The position numbers were made by a program, and so were the translations under genes. Positions 44,238-53,877 of a stretch of 64,000 nucleotides of DNA are shown here, piece by piece; the first letter of the stretch is position 1, and every line of letters begins with the position of its first letter. A model generated the notes under the pieces. The model searched no databases and was not told where the DNA came from. It was given only the letters and a program-made list of their open reading frames with translations. Source of the stretch: Pseudomonas japonica (GTDB lineage: Bacteria > Pseudomonadota > Gammaproteobacteria > Pseudomonadales > Pseudomonadaceae); the NCBI RefSeq assembly GCF_013522925.1, contig NZ_JAAMQU010000004.1, forward strand, positions 372,001 through 436,000. The letters run 5' to 3'.

Positions 44238-47225
44238 ATGAAACCTGTAACCCATACTCGCCACCTCGCCGAGCTACTGGAGCTTAACGATCGGTGGCTG
44301 GCCGATTACCCGGACCTCAGTGCTGCCGCAGAGGCCGAAGCCCGGCGCTTGCTGACACTGCACGGGGTCCCGGATCAGGATGTGCAACACGTGTACTGGC
44401 ACCGCTTTGAAAACGCGCAGTCCAGCCCAAGAGCCTTCAGTGGCTGGGTTCACAGTGGGCCACCCTTGCAACGCCTGAGCTTGCCACAACTGGTGCTGCA
44501 ACGGTTCCCGTCGGCGGACCAGGACCGGATGGATCAACTGGACATGATGAGCGGCTTTTATACCGTTGGCGCCGAGGCGGGCCACTACGACGAACATCAC
44601 GAGCTTCGGCTATTGCCCAGCCAGCTTGGCGCCGATTTCTGGGAGGCCGCTTTCGCCGACACCTATCAGGCTCGCCTGAGGGATTTCTGGCGTACACAAA
44701 CATCGGGCTTTATTGCCCTGAGCCGCTCCAGCACGCTGGTAGCCATTGATCAGGCGCGGCAGCAAGGCACCCTGAGCGATGCTCAGTTGATTACCCTGCG
44801 ACGGGCCTTCGCCAACGGCCTGAGCGAAGACCTCTCGACCGCCGCCCTGGCAGCGGAACGGCCAGTGGCTGCGGATTTGAAAGTAACCGGCGTGAGCCTG
44901 CGAGCAACCCATTCCCGTAACCTTTTGCGCGTGATGGAACCCGAGGGCGCGCAATACCTGTATATGCCCAATGGGGCGAACGTTGTTCAACGCTTCGAGG
45001 ATGCAGAAGCACTGGAGACGTGGCTGCAACGCTACGCCGCCACGCCGCAAGGGTTGGCGGAATTGCAATCGCACTTCGATCCGGACGACGAACGCGCACG
45101 AGAGGTGCTGGCCCAACTGGCCAAGGGAAGCCTGGCACCCGGATGGCTGGGTGGCGAAGCACTACCCGCAACCAAAGATCCGTTTGCCTGGCTGGCCGAG
45201 CGCGCCGCCGCCGAAATGTACCGGCACGCCGACCTTGCCCTTACCAGCAATCATCGCCTGCGCAAGGAAGCCGCCGTTGCGTTCCTGTCCACCTTCGCGC
45301 AGTTGGCTACCCAGCTGGCGCCTCTCGGATGGCCGATTGCACTGAGCGCCGTAGCAAGCGCCAGCACGGCGATGGGGCTGGACATCGACAAGGCCATCCA
45401 GGCCCGATCACCCGCCGAGCGCAAGGCAGCGATCGGCGCCGCCATTGCTGAAGGGGTCACAGCACTCTTCAACCTGCCGTTGCTCAGCGCCAGCCCTGTG
45501 AACGACTTGCCGTGGGAGGTGATCGAGGATGAGCCGCTTGTGGTGCCCAGGCCTCCTGCCTTGCCGCCTTCGCCGATTTCGCAGTGGCCGCTCAACACGC
45601 GGGGAATGATCGAGCAGACCGACTTCGAACTGGTGTTTGCCGTACAGGAAGTCGAGAGACACAGTGCAGCCGCTGGCAGCGAGCCGGCGTTAGCGGCGAC
45701 CCGACGTTTTACGCGGTTGCCACGGATGATAGAGGGCGCCTGTGTGCGCGTGTTCGGCAACGCCGAGGGGGCGTTGTCCTTTGCCAAGTCGCACTTTGAT
45801 GGGCCGTTTGAACTGTTCCGTATCCAGGCGCAGGGAATCAGGGTCGCATCGCTGCGCTTGAACCTGCGCCTGAACCGGGTGAACACGTTGGCGCTTCTCG
45901 GGCAGGAAGACCGGCTGTTGACGCCTGAAGAGCTAGGCGATTTCGCCGAAGGCGCCTGGCTCGACCATGAAGCCCACGTCGCGATGGCAGACCTGTCGCC
46001 GGCGCGGCTGCGACTGCTTTCGCCTTTCACACGGGAGCCCTGGGCCCCGCCGGCCCTGCGGGTATTGCAAGGGGTGCATTGCCAGCTGCTAGGGCGCGGT
46101 GTGGCCTCCAGCTACCTGATCACCGTGGAGGATGCCTTGCGGGTAGTGCGCTTCGACCCGCTGAACGACTGCTGGCGTAGCACTACTGGCACCGGCTTTC
46201 GCTACAACGCGGCGGCCAATATGTTCGAGCCGTCGAGTGCCCAGCCTGCGATCCAGCCAAGCGCGCAGGAGATCGAAGCGGCAACGGCGGAACTGGGCAT
46301 GCCGGCAAACTATCCCTGGCGCATCCCTCCAGTCCCCAGGCAAGGCCGGGTAGCGCTGCCACGAAACATCCACAGCGTGTGGCTTGGCCGGCGCCTGCCG
46401 GATCACTTCGTGAACAACGTGATTGCCAATGCCGTGCTGGCCGCCGAGGGCAGTGCTCCGTTCGACTATCACCTGTATCTGAGCATCGAGGACCCACTGG
46501 ACCAGGCCCTTACGCTGACTGACCTCGCTACCGCCCCGACCAATCTGCACATTCACTTGCTGGAAAATACACCGTTTTTCCGAGCCTTCAGGCAAACGCC
46601 TTATTACGCGCAATACAAGGCGGCAACCGAGGGCAGCGGCATCAATTACGCCAGTGCGGCGGACGTGCTGCGGTATCAACTGCTGGACTACCACGGCGGG
46701 TTGTACATGGACATCGACGATACGCTCTACGGCAGTACCGTGAGCGGCGGGCATTTTGGCGACCTGGACTGGTCGATCGTCCCCGGGCGCTTGATGCTCA
46801 ACGGCCTGGTCAACGAGTCCCGGCTGGGCCTGCACTGCAGGTTCAACACGAGCAATTTCGCGGCGCTGCCAGACACCCCCGTACTGAAGGCAATCTCCCA
46901 GGAAAGCCACCAGCGCTTTCTGGCGAACCGGGACCTGTACTTCCAGCGCCCCTACGAAAACACCGATAGCCGGGACACCGTAACGGCGTACGTTCGCCGC
47001 ATCAGCCATGTGACGGGCCCGGGGGTATTCAATGATGTATTGATGCGAGACGTGCCGGAGCTTCGCCAGTTTCGTGCAGTCACCCGGATCGCCACCGAGC
47101 TGTCGATCCCTCCCTCCGAGCTGGCGGCGCTCTACCGGGAAATACGCCAGCACGCCCGCGAGTATTCACCGTTGGCCTGGCGTATCCAGATCGGCTCCAC
47201 CTCCAGCTGGCTCCATACAAGGTGA
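44238..47225 (+). CDS. Putative glycosylating toxin: DUF6543-like N-terminal region plus TcdA/TcdB-type glycosyltransferase domain
   Basis: This is a 995-residue protein starting MKPVTHTRHLAELLELNDRW at 44238 (AGAGG in front). The N-terminal 300 residues resemble the dermonecrotic-toxin-type domain (DUF6543) common in Pseudomonas. Two hydrophobic helical stretches follow at about 348-385 and 400-423. The C-terminal domain (about 700-995) has RNIHSVWLG with W715, ASAADVLRYQLLDYHGG with D809 and R812, and YMDIDDTLYG with D825-x-D827. These are the UDP-sugar and metal ligands of TcdA/TcdB-like (GT44) or related sugar-binding DXD transferases. There is no signal peptide. It stands alone, opposite to the flagellar genes between fliL and fliK, so it is a likely acquired effector. 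The target is unknown. Confidence 0.75.
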   Translation: MKPVTHTRHLAELLELNDRWLADYPDLSAAAEAEARRLLTLHGVPDQDVQHVYWHRFENAQSSPRAFSGWVHSGPPLQRLSLPQLVLQRFPSADQDRMDQLDMMSGFYTVGAEAGHYDEHHELRLLPSQLGADFWEAAFADTYQARLRDFWRTQTSGFIALSRSSTLVAIDQARQQGTLSDAQLITLRRAFANGLSEDLSTAALAAERPVAADLKVTGVSLRATHSRNLLRVMEPEGAQYLYMPNGANVVQRFEDAEALETWLQRYAATPQGLAELQSHFDPDDERAREVLAQLAKGSLAPGWLGGEALPATKDPFAWLAERAAAEMYRHADLALTSNHRLRKEAAVAFLSTFAQLATQLAPLGWPIALSAVASASTAMGLDIDKAIQARSPAERKAAIGAAIAEGVTALFNLPLLSASPVNDLPWEVIEDEPLVVPRPPALPPSPISQWPLNTRGMIEQTDFELVFAVQEVERHSAAAGSEPALAATRRFTRLPRMIEGACVRVFGNAEGALSFAKSHFDGPFELFRIQAQGIRVASLRLNLRLNRVNTLALLGQEDRLLTPEELGDFAEGAWLDHEAHVAMADLSPARLRLLSPFTREPWAPPALRVLQGVHCQLLGRGVASSYLITVEDALRVVRFDPLNDCWRSTTGTGFRYNAAANMFEPSSAQPAIQPSAQEIEAATAELGMPANYPWRIPPVPRQGRVALPRNIHSVWLGRRLPDHFVNNVIANAVLAAEGSAPFDYHLYLSIEDPLDQALTLTDLATAPTNLHIHLLENTPFFRAFRQTPYYAQYKAATEGSGINYASAADVLRYQLLDYHGGLYMDIDDTLYGSTVSGGHFGDLDWSIVPGRLMLNGLVNESRLGLHCRFNTSNFAALPDTPVLKAISQESHQRFLANRDLYFQRPYENTDSRDTVTAYVRRISHVTGPGVFNDVLMRDVPELRQFRAVTRIATELSIPPSELAALYREIRQHAREYSPLAWRIQIGSTSSWLHTR

Positions 47226-47248
47226 CGGGAACGCCGCCAGAACCCTGA

Positions 47249-48676
47249 TCAGGCGTAGTAATCCACCAGGCTGCTGCCCACCACCGACTGGGCGGCAGCC
47301 GCTTCGGCAACGGCGGAGACCTCCATATCGCCCTCTACCCCGCCGCTACGGCCCGAGCCGCTGCGCGTGCCCTGGCCTGCCTGGGCGTGTGTTTGCTGCT
47401 GTTGCTGTTGCTGTTGCCGCGACTGGTCGGACACGTTTACGTCAACCTGCGTCAGCCCCTGTTGCGACAGCATGTCGCGCAGGCGGCCCTGCTGGCTTTC
47501 CAACGCATCGCGAACGCCCACATGAGCACTGTGGAACGTGATCTGGGTCTGATCAGCGGTGACATCCACGCGAATATCCAGGCGGCCCAGCTCCAGCGGG
47601 TGCAGCTGGATATCCGCCGACTTGAGGTTCTGGCTGGACAGGTACATCACCCGGTTCACCAAGCCTTCGCTCCAGCCATTCTGCTGCATGTTCAGTGGCT
47701 GCGCCGGAGGCGTGGCGGTAGTCGCCGCCTTGCCGCCCACCGCCTGGTTCAACTGGTTCAAACGGCTGGTGAGGTCTTCGACGCGGCCGCTTGTGCCGGC
47801 AGTGCCGTCCTTGATATCGCCAATCGCACCGATGCCGTCTTCACCCTCCTTGCCAACGCCCAGGCCATCTGTGGCTTTCTGCTGTTCCAGCATCGCCCCC
47901 ATGCCTTGAGCGAAGGTGTCGCCGCTCGCCGTGTCAGCGGTTTGCTGCGCTGCGGTGTTCTCCGCCTGCGCATGAACAGAGGTCGTACCCTGCGCCTTGG
48001 CCGTGTGTTCCAGTGCCATTCGCACCATCGGCAGGTCTGCCAGTGGATCGGCGGCAGGATCGAATGCGTCATTGGCCGACGGTGCCTGGGCCTGATTGGC
48101 GGCTTGCAGCTGTGCAGGGTCTATCACCGGCTGAGGGGCCAATGCAGGATCCGCTGGCACAGCCGCAGGCGCGGCGGCGGTCGGGTCCGCCACGGGCGTG
48201 GCCGGCAGCGCAGTCGCGTCAACAACATCGGTTGTCTCGTCGGCCTGATCGTCCGCCGACGCATCGGCTACCTTGGCCTCGTCCGAAACCTCATCGGCCT
48301 TCACCGAATCGGTATCGTTCGCTTGATCAGCCTTGGCGGATTTGTCCGCCTTGTTCGAGCGGTCGGCCTTGTCCGCCTTGGCCGGCGACGGTTTGCCGTC
48401 AGCGGCAACCGCCGGTTTATCGTCTTTTGCCTTGCTGGTGAATGCTGCTTTTTTGTCGCTTGCCGCGAAGTGCTCGCTGGAGCGAGCGCTAGCATTGGCA
48501 GCCGCTTTCTGCGGAACGGCCTGATGCTCTTTGGCATAGACCTCCGCGAAGCTGGAAGCCCCGTCCTTGGTGGCGTCAGCGACCTTGGTCACCGAGCTGA
48601 GAGCATTAGCCTGGACCTTGCCGGTACTACCGACAGAGGTGCCGATTTGCAGGAGTGGGTTTGAAGCGACAGCCAT
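47249..48676 (-). CDS. fliK: Flagellar hook-length control protein FliK
   Basis: This is a 475-residue secreted molecular ruler. It begins MAVASNPLLQIGTSVGSTGK. The N-terminal two thirds are low-complexity, with many Lys-Ala-Asp repeats (KADKADRSNKADKSAKADQ) and Ala/Pro stretches. The C-terminal FliK domain (about 340-440) reads LVNRVMYLSSQNLKSADIQL, HPLELGRLDIRVDVTADQTQ and LRDMLSQQGLTQVDVNVSD, then a polyglutamine run. It interacts with FlhB to stop hook growth. A sigma-54 promoter lies at 48723-48739. Confidence 0.93.
   Translation of the reverse strand: MAVASNPLLQIGTSVGSTGKVQANALSSVTKVADATKDGASSFAEVYAKEHQAVPQKAAANASARSSEHFAASDKKAAFTSKAKDDKPAVAADGKPSPAKADKADRSNKADKSAKADQANDTDSVKADEVSDEAKVADASADDQADETTDVVDATALPATPVADPTAAAPAAVPADPALAPQPVIDPAQLQAANQAQAPSANDAFDPAADPLADLPMVRMALEHTAKAQGTTSVHAQAENTAAQQTADTASGDTFAQGMGAMLEQQKATDGLGVGKEGEDGIGAIGDIKDGTAGTSGRVEDLTSRLNQLNQAVGGKAATTATPPAQPLNMQQNGWSEGLVNRVMYLSSQNLKSADIQLHPLELGRLDIRVDVTADQTQITFHSAHVGVRDALESQQGRLRDMLSQQGLTQVDVNVSDQSRQQQQQQQQTHAQAGQGTRSGSGRSGGVEGDMEVSAVAEAAAAQSVVGSSLVDYYA
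47388..47420. repeat. CAG/CAA tract encoding polyglutamine in FliK
   Basis: Tandem CTG/TTG triplets on the plus strand encode eight consecutive glutamines on the minus strand after SDQSR in FliK. Such triplet runs can vary in length by slippage. Confidence 0.6.
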
Positions 48677-48722
48677 GACAGCGACCCCGCGCAGTGGGTG
48701 GGTAAACGGATATCAGGCTAAA

Positions 48723-48739
48723 AGCAAAAGGTGGGCCAA
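48723..48739 (-). promoter_or_regulatory. sigma-54 promoter of fliK
   Basis: TTGGCCCACCTTTTGCTT on the minus strand has TGG and TGCT with ten bases between GG and GC. It sits between the hptB stop and the fliK start, about 47-63 bases upstream of the fliK ATG. Placing fliK in the FleR/RpoN class is consistent with P. aeruginosa. Confidence 0.7.
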
Positions 48740-48743
48740 CTTT

Positions 48744-49094
48744 TCAAGGCGGCGGTGAACGGTCAAGGATGGCGAGGAAACCCTCTCGGACCGCAGTGAA
48801 TTCCACCACGATCTTCGCTTGCAAGTCGGCCACCCACTGCGCGGGCGCCTCGACCGGAAGATGCTCCAGCTCTCCACACAGCTGGGCGAGGTGCGCGGCC
48901 CCCATGTTGCAGCTGCTGCCCTTGAAACTGTGCGCGGCGTCGCGCAGGGCGCGGGCGTCGGTGGCCGCCAGCAACAGTGCCAGCCGGTGCTCCGAATCCG
49001 AGAGATAGGTATGGACCAGCACAGGAAATTGATCCTCTCCCATGATGTCCCTTAGCGTTGCAAGTACATCAGGGTCCAGATGGGCTGTGGTCAC
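48744..49094 (-). CDS. hptB: Histidine phosphotransfer protein HptB
   Basis: This is a 116-residue single Hpt domain. Phospho-histidine H55 is in RDAAHSFKGSSCNMGAAHLA. The start is GTG at 49094 with a strong AAGGAGG five bases before it; the overlapping ATG is followed at once by a stop in its own frame. In P. aeruginosa HptB receives phosphate from several hybrid kinases and passes it to HsbR, which is encoded directly upstream here. Confidence 0.92.
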   Translation of the reverse strand: MTTAHLDPDVLATLRDIMGEDQFPVLVHTYLSDSEHRLALLLAATDARALRDAAHSFKGSSCNMGAAHLAQLCGELEHLPVEAPAQWVADLQAKIVVEFTAVREGFLAILDRSPPP

Positions 49095-49118
49095 ATTGTC
49101 CTCCTTGAACGGCGGCTA

Positions 49119-50822
49119 TTATGCCTGACCCTCCCAGGCGAATTCTACGCGGGCGCTACGCCCATCGTCGGCCCAGCGAGCGCTGTGGCTCAGCGCCCGG
49201 ACCAGCTTGACGCCACGGCCTGAATAGCCATCGCCTTCACCTACGCGCTTGAGCGTGGCCGGCACGTCGAAGCCGGCACCGCTGTCTTCGATGGTGATGA
49301 CCAGCCGCCCGCCCTCTTCGGTCTGGGGTTCTACCGCCAGGCCCACCTTCACATAGCCACCCTGGAGTTCCCGAAGCCGTTCCTCGCGCATCTGGTAATA
49401 GCGGGCGAACCCCTCCCCATTTCGCTTGAGGGACGAATCCAGCCCCAGCACACCATGCTCCAGTGCGTTGGAATACAGCTCGGTAAGCACCGTGTACAGC
49501 GCGCCACTCTGGCCTCGCAGCCCCTGCACCTCCTGAAGCAGCTGCAACAGGAAAGGCAGCGGGTTGTAGTGTTTGAGGGTTTCGCTACGAAACTCGAAGG
49601 ACACGGACCAGTCTGTCGGCGTGGGCTGGCCACGGTCGGGCGTAAGTACCGCCGGGGGCAGGCTGGCGCTGTCGACTACCTTTACCTGCACCATGCTGAC
49701 GTCATCGCGGGTTTCACCGTGGAACCCCTGCAACGCCTCGCGAATGTCTTCGAACAAGCGATCGCGGTCAGTGTTGCGGTCCAGCACCGCTTCCAGTCGC
49801 TCGGCGCCGAACAGGGTCTCTTCGTGGTTGGTGGTTTCGATCACGCCGTCAGACAGCAGGAAAATCCGGTCGCCTTCCTCGATCGGGTACACCTGTGTCT
49901 TGGGCTCGAAGCGCTCTGGCGACAGGATGCCCAAGGGCAACGCCCGAGACGGCACCGGCACGCGCTCACCGTTCTGCTTGAGCAAGTAGCCGTCCGGCAT
50001 GCCGCCGTTCCATACCTCAAGCACTCGCCGATTGACGCTGACGTTGATCAAAGTGGCGCAGCAGAACATGTCCGGGGGCAGGATGCGCTTGAGCTTGGCG
50101 TTCATTTCGCGCAGCGTTTCCGCCAGGCCATACCCTTTTGCGGTCATGCCATAAAACACATCGGCCAGCGGCATCGCCCCCACGGCGGCGGGTAATCCAT
50201 GGCCGGTGAAGTCACCCAACAGTACATAAAGATCACCGCCCGGGCTCGCCGCCGCCAGCAGCAGATCGCCGTTGAACAGTGCATACGGAGACTGCAGGTA
50301 CCGGATATTTCCCGCGCCCAGGCAACCGGAGTGGGCTACCTGGTCAAACACCGCCTTGGCCACGCGTTGCTCGTTCAGCAAGTGGCCATGATGGCGGGCC
50401 AGTTCGTCACGCTGCTTGAGCACCGTGGCCTGCAACCGACGCATGCGCTCCATCGCGTGGAGCTTCGCCGCGAGGATGATCTGGTTATAGGGCTTGGGGA
50501 GAAAGTCGTCACCGCCGGCTTCGAGGCATCGCACCAGCGCCTCGTCCTCGGACATGGACGTGAGAAAAATGACGGGCACCAAGGCCTCGCCTGCGAGCGC
50601 CTTGATGCGACGGGCCGCTTCGAAGCCATCCATGATCGGCATCATCACATCGAGGAGCACGATCTGCGGCCGCATCTGCTCGAAGACCTTCACCGCTTCT
50701 TCGCCGTTACCTGCCTGGAGCACATGGTGCCCCTGGCGCCGAACGATACTGGACAGCAGCATTCGGTCCGTCATGTTGTCGTCGGCGATCAACACCGAGA
50801 CCGGAAGGCTGTCTGGTAGCAT
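49119..50822 (-). CDS. hsbR: HsbR: response regulator fused to PP2C phosphatase and anti-anti-sigma kinase domain
   Basis: This is a 567-residue three-domain regulator. The receiver (about 1-120) has D58 in VLLDVMMPIMDG and K in LPKPYN. The SpoIIE/PP2C phosphatase (about 180-380) has LLGDFTGHGLPAAV and LLSDGVIET. The C-terminal HATPase-like kinase domain (about 400-567) has ELYSNALEHGVLGLDS and ITIEDSGAGFDVP. It phosphorylates or dephosphorylates HsbA according to its own phosphorylation by HptB, linking the Gac/Rsm-type lifestyle switch to FlgM/FliA. The ATG overlaps the hsbA stop (TGATG). Confidence 0.93.
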   Translation of the reverse strand: MLPDSLPVSVLIADDNMTDRMLLSSIVRRQGHHVLQAGNGEEAVKVFEQMRPQIVLLDVMMPIMDGFEAARRIKALAGEALVPVIFLTSMSEDEALVRCLEAGGDDFLPKPYNQIILAAKLHAMERMRRLQATVLKQRDELARHHGHLLNEQRVAKAVFDQVAHSGCLGAGNIRYLQSPYALFNGDLLLAAASPGGDLYVLLGDFTGHGLPAAVGAMPLADVFYGMTAKGYGLAETLREMNAKLKRILPPDMFCCATLINVSVNRRVLEVWNGGMPDGYLLKQNGERVPVPSRALPLGILSPERFEPKTQVYPIEEGDRIFLLSDGVIETTNHEETLFGAERLEAVLDRNTDRDRLFEDIREALQGFHGETRDDVSMVQVKVVDSASLPPAVLTPDRGQPTPTDWSVSFEFRSETLKHYNPLPFLLQLLQEVQGLRGQSGALYTVLTELYSNALEHGVLGLDSSLKRNGEGFARYYQMREERLRELQGGYVKVGLAVEPQTEEGGRLVITIEDSGAGFDVPATLKRVGEGDGYSGRGVKLVRALSHSARWADDGRSARVEFAWEGQA

Positions 50823-51130
50823 CACTGGATGTCGAACAGTTTATCGAAGTTGGAGATCGCCAGGATTTTCCGGGTGTCGGCACTGGCATTGATCAATCGG
50901 ACCTTCGCGCTGTCGCCGCCCCCGTGATCACGTAGCAGCAATAACATGCCCAAGGCTGAGCTATCCAGGTAATTGGTGTCCTTGAGATCAATGATAAAAG
51001 TGCTGGGCTTTGTGTTGACCCGCTCGTAGGAATCACGAAATGCCTGGTGGCAGCCAAAATCGAAACGGCCGTCAATCCTGATGGTTAACTCCTTTCCATC
51101 ATCCGACGGCGTTGCGGTGACGTTTGTCAT
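50822..51130 (-). CDS. hsbA: Anti-sigma-factor antagonist HsbA (STAS domain)
   Basis: This is a 102-residue STAS protein starting MTNVTATPSDDGKELTIRID at 51130. The phosphorylatable serine lies in NYLDSSALGMLLLLRDH (S57/S58). It is the partner of HsbR. In P. aeruginosa unphosphorylated HsbA binds the anti-sigma factor FlgM, freeing FliA, and its phosphorylated form engages a diguanylate cyclase. Coupled to hsbR by a one-base overlap. Confidence 0.93.
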   Translation of the reverse strand: MTNVTATPSDDGKELTIRIDGRFDFGCHQAFRDSYERVNTKPSTFIIDLKDTNYLDSSALGMLLLLRDHGGGDSAKVRLINASADTRKILAISNFDKLFDIQ

Positions 51131-51218
51131 ACATCGATCCTTCTCTGGATACAAAGCGTTTTCAAAAGCACATTAAGAACGGGTACTGGCAGGCTGGCGA
51201 GGGCCGCGAAGTTTCCCG

Positions 51219-51668
51219 TCAGTATGAATCAGACCGCGGCAACCGCTGAGAAAGTTCATCGAGCAAGCGTTGTTCACGCTTATCTTCCAGCGCGCGAGCT
51301 TCGGTCATGTAGCGCATTACCAACTTGCGGAGGCCTTCTACCCGAGCGTAGGCCTTCTGCCAAGCGTCACGTGCGTTGTTGAGGTTGTTCTGGTGCCAGG
51401 CCAGGCTTTTGCGCTGCTGGCCCACTGCGGTCTCCAGCTGGTTCAGGAACCGCTGGTAGTTCATCAGCCACTGGCCTGAAACCCCTTGGGTACCGTTGTT
51501 GATCCACTGCTGCTGGTAGTTCATGCGGAACTGTTCCAGCTCCTGCAGCTTGGCTTCGGCCAGGCGCATTTGCCCTTGGAAATGGCCCAGGCGCTGTGCT
51601 GCCGTACGCTCGGCCTTCTCTGCCATTTCAACGACCGGCGCCAGGCGCGCCGCGCGGCTATTTGCCAT
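51219..51668 (-). CDS. fliJ: Flagellar export chaperone FliJ
   Basis: This is a 149-residue coiled-coil protein (MANSRAARLAPVVEMAEKAERTAAQRLG onward), almost entirely helical and rich in Gln, Arg and Glu. FliJ forms the central stalk of the FliI ATPase hexamer. It follows fliI by six bases. Family recognition rests on length, composition and position. Confidence 0.92.
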   Translation of the reverse strand: MANSRAARLAPVVEMAEKAERTAAQRLGHFQGQMRLAEAKLQELEQFRMNYQQQWINNGTQGVSGQWLMNYQRFLNQLETAVGQQRKSLAWHQNNLNNARDAWQKAYARVEGLRKLVMRYMTEARALEDKREQRLLDELSQRLPRSDSY

Positions 51669-51674
51669 GGCCTA

Positions 51675-53033
51675 TCAACCCGGCGCCAGCGGGCGGAACA
51701 CCGTTGCCAGGCGTTCCGAGCTGTTTTTCAGGCTTTCGTTATCGTGCAGGCCCTGGCGCAGGTAGTGCACCAGCTGCGGGTGCAAGCTGATCGCCATGTC
51801 GGTCTCCCGGTCGCCCCCGGCCACGTAGGCCCCTACGCTGATGAGATCGCGGCTTTGCTGGTAGCGCGACCACAGCTGTTTGAACTGCTGCGCCTGGGCC
51901 AAGTGCTGCGGTGTGACCACCGAAGGCATCACGCGGCTGATGGACGCTTCAATGTCGATCGCCGGGTAGTGACCTTCTTCTGCCAAACGGCGGCTCAACA
52001 CGATGTGACCATCGAGCACACCGCGCGCGGAGTCGGCGATAGGGTCCTGCTGGTCATCACCCTCGGACAGTACCGTATAGAACGCCGTGATCGAACCTCC
52101 GCCCGCTTCGGCGTTACCGGCCCGCTCCACCAGCTTGGGCAGCTTGGCGAATACCGACGGCGGATAGCCCTTGGTGGCCGGCGGCTCACCAATGGCCAGG
52201 GCGATCTCCCGCTGGGCCTGGGCATAGCGGGTGAGGGAGTCCATCAGCAGCAGGACATTCATGCCCCGGTCGCGGAAGTATTCGGCAATGCGGGTGCAGT
52301 ACATGGCTGCGCGCAGGCGCATCAGCGGCGCGTCATCCGCCGGCGAGGCCACGACCACGGAGCGCTTCAGGCCCTCGGCGCCCAAGCTGTGCTCGATGAA
52401 TTCCTTCACCTCGCGGCCGCGTTCGCCAATCAGCCCCACCACGATGATTTCCGCTTCGGTGAAGCGAGTCATCATCCCCAACAGCACACTCTTGCCCACC
52501 CCTGTACCGGCGAACAATCCAAGGCGCTGGCCACGGCCCACCGTCAGCAAGCCGTTGATACAGCGAATGCCCACGTCGAGCGGCTGGCTGATGGGGTCGC
52601 GATTAAGGGGGTTGATCGTAGGGCCGTCCAGCGGCACCCAGTCTTCGGCGCGCATGCGGCCCTTGCCATCGAGGGCACGGCCGGCGCCATCGAGCACCCT
52701 GCCCAGCATGCTCATGCCCATCGGCAGGCGGCCCGTGTCGGCCAAAGGCACCACCCGAGCGCCGGGGGCGATTCCGGCGGCACTGCCCACCGGCATCAAA
52801 AAGACCTTGCTGCCTGAAAAGCCCATGACCTCGGCTTCCACCTGGGACGCCTGGTAGCTGTCGTCATTGATTACCACGCACCGGGTGCCCATGGCGGCGC
52901 GCAAGCCCTCGGCTTCCAGCGTAAGCCCGACCATGCGCAGCAATCGACCTTCGACCACGGCCTGGCGCGGCAGGTCAACCGCCGGCGCATAGGTGCTCAT
53001 GCGCTTGCCGAAACTGGTGCGGTCAAGTCGCAT
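51675..53033 (-). CDS. fliI: Flagellum-specific ATPase FliI
   Basis: This is a 452-residue F1-beta-like ATPase that energises flagellar export. Walker A is [17 protein letters not shown], and Walker B is [19 protein letters not shown]. The family segment [20 protein letters not shown] is present. The first residues [20 protein letters not shown] are typical. It overlaps fliH by 11 bases. Confidence 0.96.
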   Translation of the reverse strand: MRLDRTSFGKRMSTYAPAVDLPRQAVVEGRLLRMVGLTLEAEGLRAAMGTRCVVINDDSYQASQVEAEVMGFSGSKVFLMPVGSAAGIAPGARVVPLADTGRLPMGMSMLGRVLDGAGRALDGKGRMRAEDWVPLDGPTINPLNRDPISQPLDVGIRCINGLLTVGRGQRLGLFAGTGVGKSVLLGMMTRFTEAEIIVVGLIGERGREVKEFIEHSLGAEGLKRSVVVASPADDAPLMRLRAAMYCTRIAEYFRDRGMNVLLLMDSLTRYAQAQREIALAIGEPPATKGYPPSVFAKLPKLVERAGNAEAGGGSITAFYTVLSEGDDQQDPIADSARGVLDGHIVLSRRLAEEGHYPAIDIEASISRVMPSVVTPQHLAQAQQFKQLWSRYQQSRDLISVGAYVAGGDRETDMAISLHPQLVHYLRQGLHDNESLKNSSERLATVFRPLAPG

Positions 53034-53784
53034 CGCTGGTCTCCATTTCCAGGTGCAGATCCGCCTCGGCCGGGTGCAGGCCTTGCTCGTGCAACTGGTC
53101 GAACAATAGCGCCAAGGCTTGGGTTATGCGGGTTTCCACCGAGGCATCAATGCGGCTGTGTTCGGTTTCGATCCGGCAACCACCAGGCATGAGCGCCGGA
53201 TCTTCGAGGATTTTCCATTGCTCTTCGTGACGCTCGCGCAGGGCCTTGATCTGGTCAAAGTCCTGGGGGTTCACGAAGATACGGATATTGTTCGCGCCCA
53301 TGGGTAAGAGCTTGAGTGCTTCCTGGGTCACGCGCTCGATCTGCGAGGATTCCATCTTGAGCTCGCGCTGAATGACCTGGCGGGCAATGTGGCTGACCAG
53401 CTCCACCAGCGAGCGCTCGATCTGGGTATCCTGCTCGGCAATCGGCGCCAAGAGGTTACCCATGAGGGTTTCCAGGGTGGCCAGGCGTGCCTGCAAGGCA
53501 ACCTCGGCCTCTTGCCGCACCTTCAGCTGGGTGGCGTGGAAACCGTCACGCTCACCGGCGGCAAAGCCCTCGTTGTAGGCTTCCTGGCGAATGGCCTCGA
53601 GTTCTTCAAGCGTGAGCGGTTGCACTTCGTCGAGCGGGACTTCCTCGATCTCGTTGAGGCTCTCGGGCTCGGGTTCCGGCTCGGCCACCTGGGGGTCGAA
53701 ACTGGGCAGGCGCCACACATCCACGCCTATCAAATCCTTGGCGCGAATCAGCTCGCTGACGGGTTCCTTGCTCGACTGGCTCAT
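53023..53784 (-). CDS. fliH: Flagellar assembly protein FliH
   Basis: This is a 253-residue regulator of FliI. I start it at 53784 ([20 protein letters not shown]), with AGGAAT in front; the frame is open 26 codons further but unlike the family. The N terminus [10 protein letters not shown] is a conserved FliN/FlhA-binding region. An acidic linker and coiled coil ([29 protein letters not shown]) precede the C-terminal domain ([20 protein letters not shown]). Confidence 0.93.
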   Translation of the reverse strand: MSQSSKEPVSELIRAKDLIGVDVWRLPSFDPQVAEPEPEPESLNEIEEVPLDEVQPLTLEELEAIRQEAYNEGFAAGERDGFHATQLKVRQEAEVALQARLATLETLMGNLLAPIAEQDTQIERSLVELVSHIARQVIQRELKMESSQIERVTQEALKLLPMGANNIRIFVNPQDFDQIKALRERHEEQWKILEDPALMPGGCRIETEHSRIDASVETRITQALALLFDQLHEQGLHPAEADLHLEMETSDAT

Positions 53785-53877
53785 TGAGTATTCCTGGCAA
53801 AACAGATAGGCGACCGGCGCGACCCGGTGTTCCCGGGGCGCGCCGTGCACAGAGTATGACACTGCGATGGCGACGCA

